Shown piece after piece: positions 43,139-45,137 of a stretch of 45,137 nucleotides of DNA. Numbering within the stretch: position 1 is the stretch's first letter; every line of letters starts with the position of its first letter. Position numbers and translations under genes: made by a program. This DNA is from Anaerobaca lacustris (GTDB taxonomy: Bacteria > Planctomycetota > Phycisphaerae > Sedimentisphaerales > Anaerobacaceae): NCBI RefSeq assembly GCF_030012215.1, contig NZ_JASCXX010000033.1:1-45137 (forward strand), in the 5' to 3' direction. The notes below the pieces were generated by a model. That model ran no database searches. It had not been told where the DNA came from and saw only the letters and a program-made list of their open reading frames with translations.

Positions 43139-44647
43139 TTACTCCGGGATGGGATCGCTGCGCCGGACGCGCGTGCCTTCCCAGACGGCTTCATCGGTGG
43201 CCCTGTCATAGGTAAGGACCCGGTGGGCGCTGCCGGGCGCAGGCGGCACGTCGATCTCCGGCAACCATCGGCGATGCTCTTCGAGCACGCTCGCGAACTT
43301 GGGATCGCCGCCGAGGTTGGTCCACTCATTGGGGTCGGTTTCGTGGTCGTAGAGCTCCTCGCTGCCGTCGGCGTAGCGGATATACCGCCATCGCTCGCTG
43401 CGGATACCATGGTTGCCTTGGTTATGGCTGGTGATCGCGGGGCGCTCGCGTTTGGCCTCGGCGTCGCGCAGTTGCGGGACGAGGCTGATGCCCTCGAGAT
43501 CGTCGCGTTCGGTCAAGCCGCATAGCTCGATGAGCGTGGGATACATGTCCAGCAACTCGGCCGGACGGGTGCAGCGCTGACCGGCCTTGACGCCCGGGCC
43601 TGCGAAGATCAGCGGTACCCGGGTACTCCGCTCCCATAGTGTGTTCTTGCCGGTGATGCCCTTCTCGCCCAGATGATAGCCGTGGTCGCCCCAGAGCACG
43701 ACGATCGTGTCGTCCGCCTGGCCGGACTCTTCGAGCGCGTCCAGGAGCCGACCCACCTGCGCATCGATGAAACTGGTGCAGGCGAGATAGGAGCGGACGA
43801 GATTGCGCCACTGGTTGTTCTGCCGCACCCATCGCAGCCGCGGCTCGGGCAACTGCCAGTGAACATACCACGAAAAGCGAGGCGTATCGTCGCGGTCGTC
43901 GTTCCTGATGGGCGGCAGCAGGCGGTCGTCGTCCGGATACAGGTCGAACCACTTCTGGGTCGCATAGCACGGGACGTGGGGCAAGAAGAAACCCGCCGCC
44001 AGGAAGAACGGCTGCTCCTTCGGCATATCGCGGAGATGCTCGACCGCCCAGGAGGCCACCTTGTAGTCCTGCTTGTCCTCGTCGCGATGCGGGAACACGC
44101 CCCAGTCCATGAGGGGATGGTTGCCCATCGGCGTCGGCGGGATGAGCTTCTTCTCGGGCTTGACGCCGACACCGCCGGGCGGTCCCCAGACGTCGAACTC
44201 GGCGGCCCGCTGTTGGAGACCGCCGACGCCACCGTGATAGATCTTGCCCGTCGTCAAGGTGCGATAGCCGTGTGCCTTGAAATGCTGTGGCAGGGTGACA
44301 CGGTCCTGCCACTGGGGCAGCGTGCGAAACCACGGCGCCAGTCCATAGACGCCGGTCGTCGTGGGGCGCAGGCCGAGCATCAGGCTGGTGCGGGACGGAT
44401 TGCACAGTGGGCTCTGCACGTGGGCATTGAGAAACGTTGTGCCCCGGGCCGACAGACGATCCAGGTTCGGCGTCCTGGCCAATGGATGACCGCCGAGCGG
44501 ACCGACCCAGTCGTTCTGATCGTCAATCGCGATGAACAGAACGTTGGGGCGTTGCCCCGCCTGATATTCCTGCGTCTGCGCGAATTGCCCGAGAACACCA
44601 CCGGCAAACGTCGCGCCGACACCGTGAAGAAAGGTCCTTCTGTCCAT
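43139..44647 (-). CDS. Tat-type exported sulfatase, iduronate-2-sulfatase-like
   Basis: The 502-aa protein starts MDRRTFLHGVGATFAGGVLG, a Tat-like signal, with AAGGAG upstream of the ATG at 44647; the frame extends 145 codons further without family sequence. PNVLFIAIDDQNDWVGPLGG supplies the calcium-binding aspartates, SPLCNPSRTSLM contains the formylglycine motif C-x-P-S-R with C82 as the catalytic residue, and VVLWGDHGYHLGEKG and KNTLWERSTRVPLIFAGPG complete the family pattern. PTTTGVYGL after the active site resembles iduronate-2-sulfatase relatives. It removes sulfate from a sulfated glycan outside the cytoplasm and needs a formylglycine-generating enzyme encoded elsewhere. It lies 177 bases upstream of the nucleoside hydrolase fusion on the same strand, so the target glycan is probably sulfated. 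Confidence 0.93.
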   Translation of the reverse strand: MDRRTFLHGVGATFAGGVLGQFAQTQEYQAGQRPNVLFIAIDDQNDWVGPLGGHPLARTPNLDRLSARGTTFLNAHVQSPLCNPSRTSLMLGLRPTTTGVYGLAPWFRTLPQWQDRVTLPQHFKAHGYRTLTTGKIYHGGVGGLQQRAAEFDVWGPPGGVGVKPEKKLIPPTPMGNHPLMDWGVFPHRDEDKQDYKVASWAVEHLRDMPKEQPFFLAAGFFLPHVPCYATQKWFDLYPDDDRLLPPIRNDDRDDTPRFSWYVHWQLPEPRLRWVRQNNQWRNLVRSYLACTSFIDAQVGRLLDALEESGQADDTIVVLWGDHGYHLGEKGITGKNTLWERSTRVPLIFAGPGVKAGQRCTRPAELLDMYPTLIELCGLTERDDLEGISLVPQLRDAEAKRERPAITSHNQGNHGIRSERWRYIRYADGSEELYDHETDPNEWTNLGGDPKFASVLEEHRRWLPEIDVPPAPGSAHRVLTYDRATDEAVWEGTRVRRSDPIPE

Positions 44648-44945
44648 CGTCGTTCTCACTCCTTCCTGTCCGATTGGACACCCCGGCCACTGCTGCGACA
44701 GGATCAGCACTGCCCAATGGCCCTGCTCTACTATACCGTCGATTCTGAACCGGCACAAGGACGCGGCGGACCCCCGCATACACTGGCGCAGCGTGCGAAT
44801 GTGATCCCGTCGGCCGAAGCGCCATCGGTCAGACCGATCACGAACGCCACACTGAAATGCAGGTCCGGATGTGGAATCCGGTATTCTTCTCCTGCAACCT
44901 TGTTCCATTTTGACCGATACGGGCAAGAAACGCAGGAGAACGCCC
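44648..44945. other. 298-base divergent intergenic region
   Basis: No gene is supported. The region separates the sulfatase gene (- strand) from the small HTH gene (+ strand) and must hold both promoters. I see no strong inverted repeat or attachment-site-like duplication, but an att site may lie outside the window. Confidence 0.45.
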
Positions 44946-45137
44946 ATGAACAGCACGCTCCAGAACTCCGAACTCCCTGCTGTCCTCCCAAGCACCGACA
45001 GTAACTTCTTCCCCTGCCCCACCGTCATGACCGAAGACGAACTCATCCGCTTCCTGCGCATCCCCGAGATCAGCGGTGCCAAGAACTACCGGCACGTCAT
45101 CGAGAATCTCAAGCGTGCACACGGGCTGCCCCGGATC
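44946..45137 (+). CDS. small excisionase/MerR-like HTH protein, N-terminal part (runs off window)
   Basis: An ATG at 44946 preceded by AGGAG with a seven-base spacer opens a frame that is still open at the window end (64 codons). The first 27 residues (MNSTLQNSELPAVLPSTDSN onward) look disordered. Then comes MTEDELIRFLRIPEISGAK, which resembles the first helices of an excisionase-type winged helix (T-x-x-E-L-x-x-x-L-x-I-P), followed by NYRHVIENLKRAHGLPRI, the expected recognition helix and turn before the wing. Proteins of this kind sit next to integrase genes and bind DNA at recombination or promoter sites. The next gene is outside the window, so this link is inference. Confidence 0.6.
   Translation, partial: MNSTLQNSELPAVLPSTDSNFFPCPTVMTEDELIRFLRIPEISGAKNYRHVIENLKRAHGLPRI

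Overview
The window looks like a polysaccharide-utilisation and gene-mobility region from a Planctomycetota-type bacterium, probably Phycisphaerae-like. This is inference from gene content. The supporting features are an ECF sigma factor of the Rhodopirellula/Verrucomicrobium type paired with a FecR protein, several Tat-exported Gfo/Idh/MocA oxidoreductases and TIM-barrel sugar isomerases, ThuA and DUF6807 (PmoA-like) modules, a formylglycine sulfatase, GH2 and GH95 enzymes, and a LamG protein with repeated WRVDEVN modules. A class II (B12-dependent) ribonucleotide reductase fits an anaerobic or oxygen-variable life. No rRNA, tRNA or CRISPR array was seen.

Left flank (1-4540): a mobile-element-like module. 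It holds the end of a VWA protein, a two-helix membrane protein and a 96-aa protein on the + strand, then on the - strand a 41-aa zinc-ribbon protein coupled to an ArdC-like protein with an HELAHE motif, and a complete class II ribonucleotide reductase (+). The right edge (44946-45137) starts a small excisionase-like HTH gene, so the sugar genes lie between two mobility-type segments.

Cluster 1 (4984-17686, - strand): DUF5107/TPR protein, GH2 enzyme and a sodium:solute symporter are joined by ATGA/TGATG overlaps. The symporter is broken by a one-base frameshift. A XylR-type AraC regulator and a LamG/discoidin surface protein follow. A 31-bp element built of three tandem TGC-type half-sites lies upstream of both the LamG gene and the DUF5107 gene. 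It is the best candidate operator for the AraC regulator.

Cluster 2 (18271-34014, - strand): a GH95 alpha-fucosidase with its own upstream region, then a seven-gene run from 34014 down to 21081. That run has a 1383-aa five-module fusion (ThuA, isomerase, FISUMP, ThuA, DUF6807), two Gfo/Idh/MocA oxidoreductases, two further isomerases, an HExxH lipoprotein and a GH95-like hydrolase. It faces away from the ECF sigma/FecR pair (34390-36905), which may control it. The content suggests extracytoplasmic glycan breakdown through oxidised (keto) sugars.

Right part (36906-44647): a second copy of a dispersed ~150-bp repeat (the first is at 4611), a truncated glycosidase remnant, a DUF4185-like gene split by an in-frame amber codon, a 1314-aa nucleoside hydrolase/DUF4038/TIM-barrel fusion and a sulfatase. 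This part shows clear signs of gene decay.
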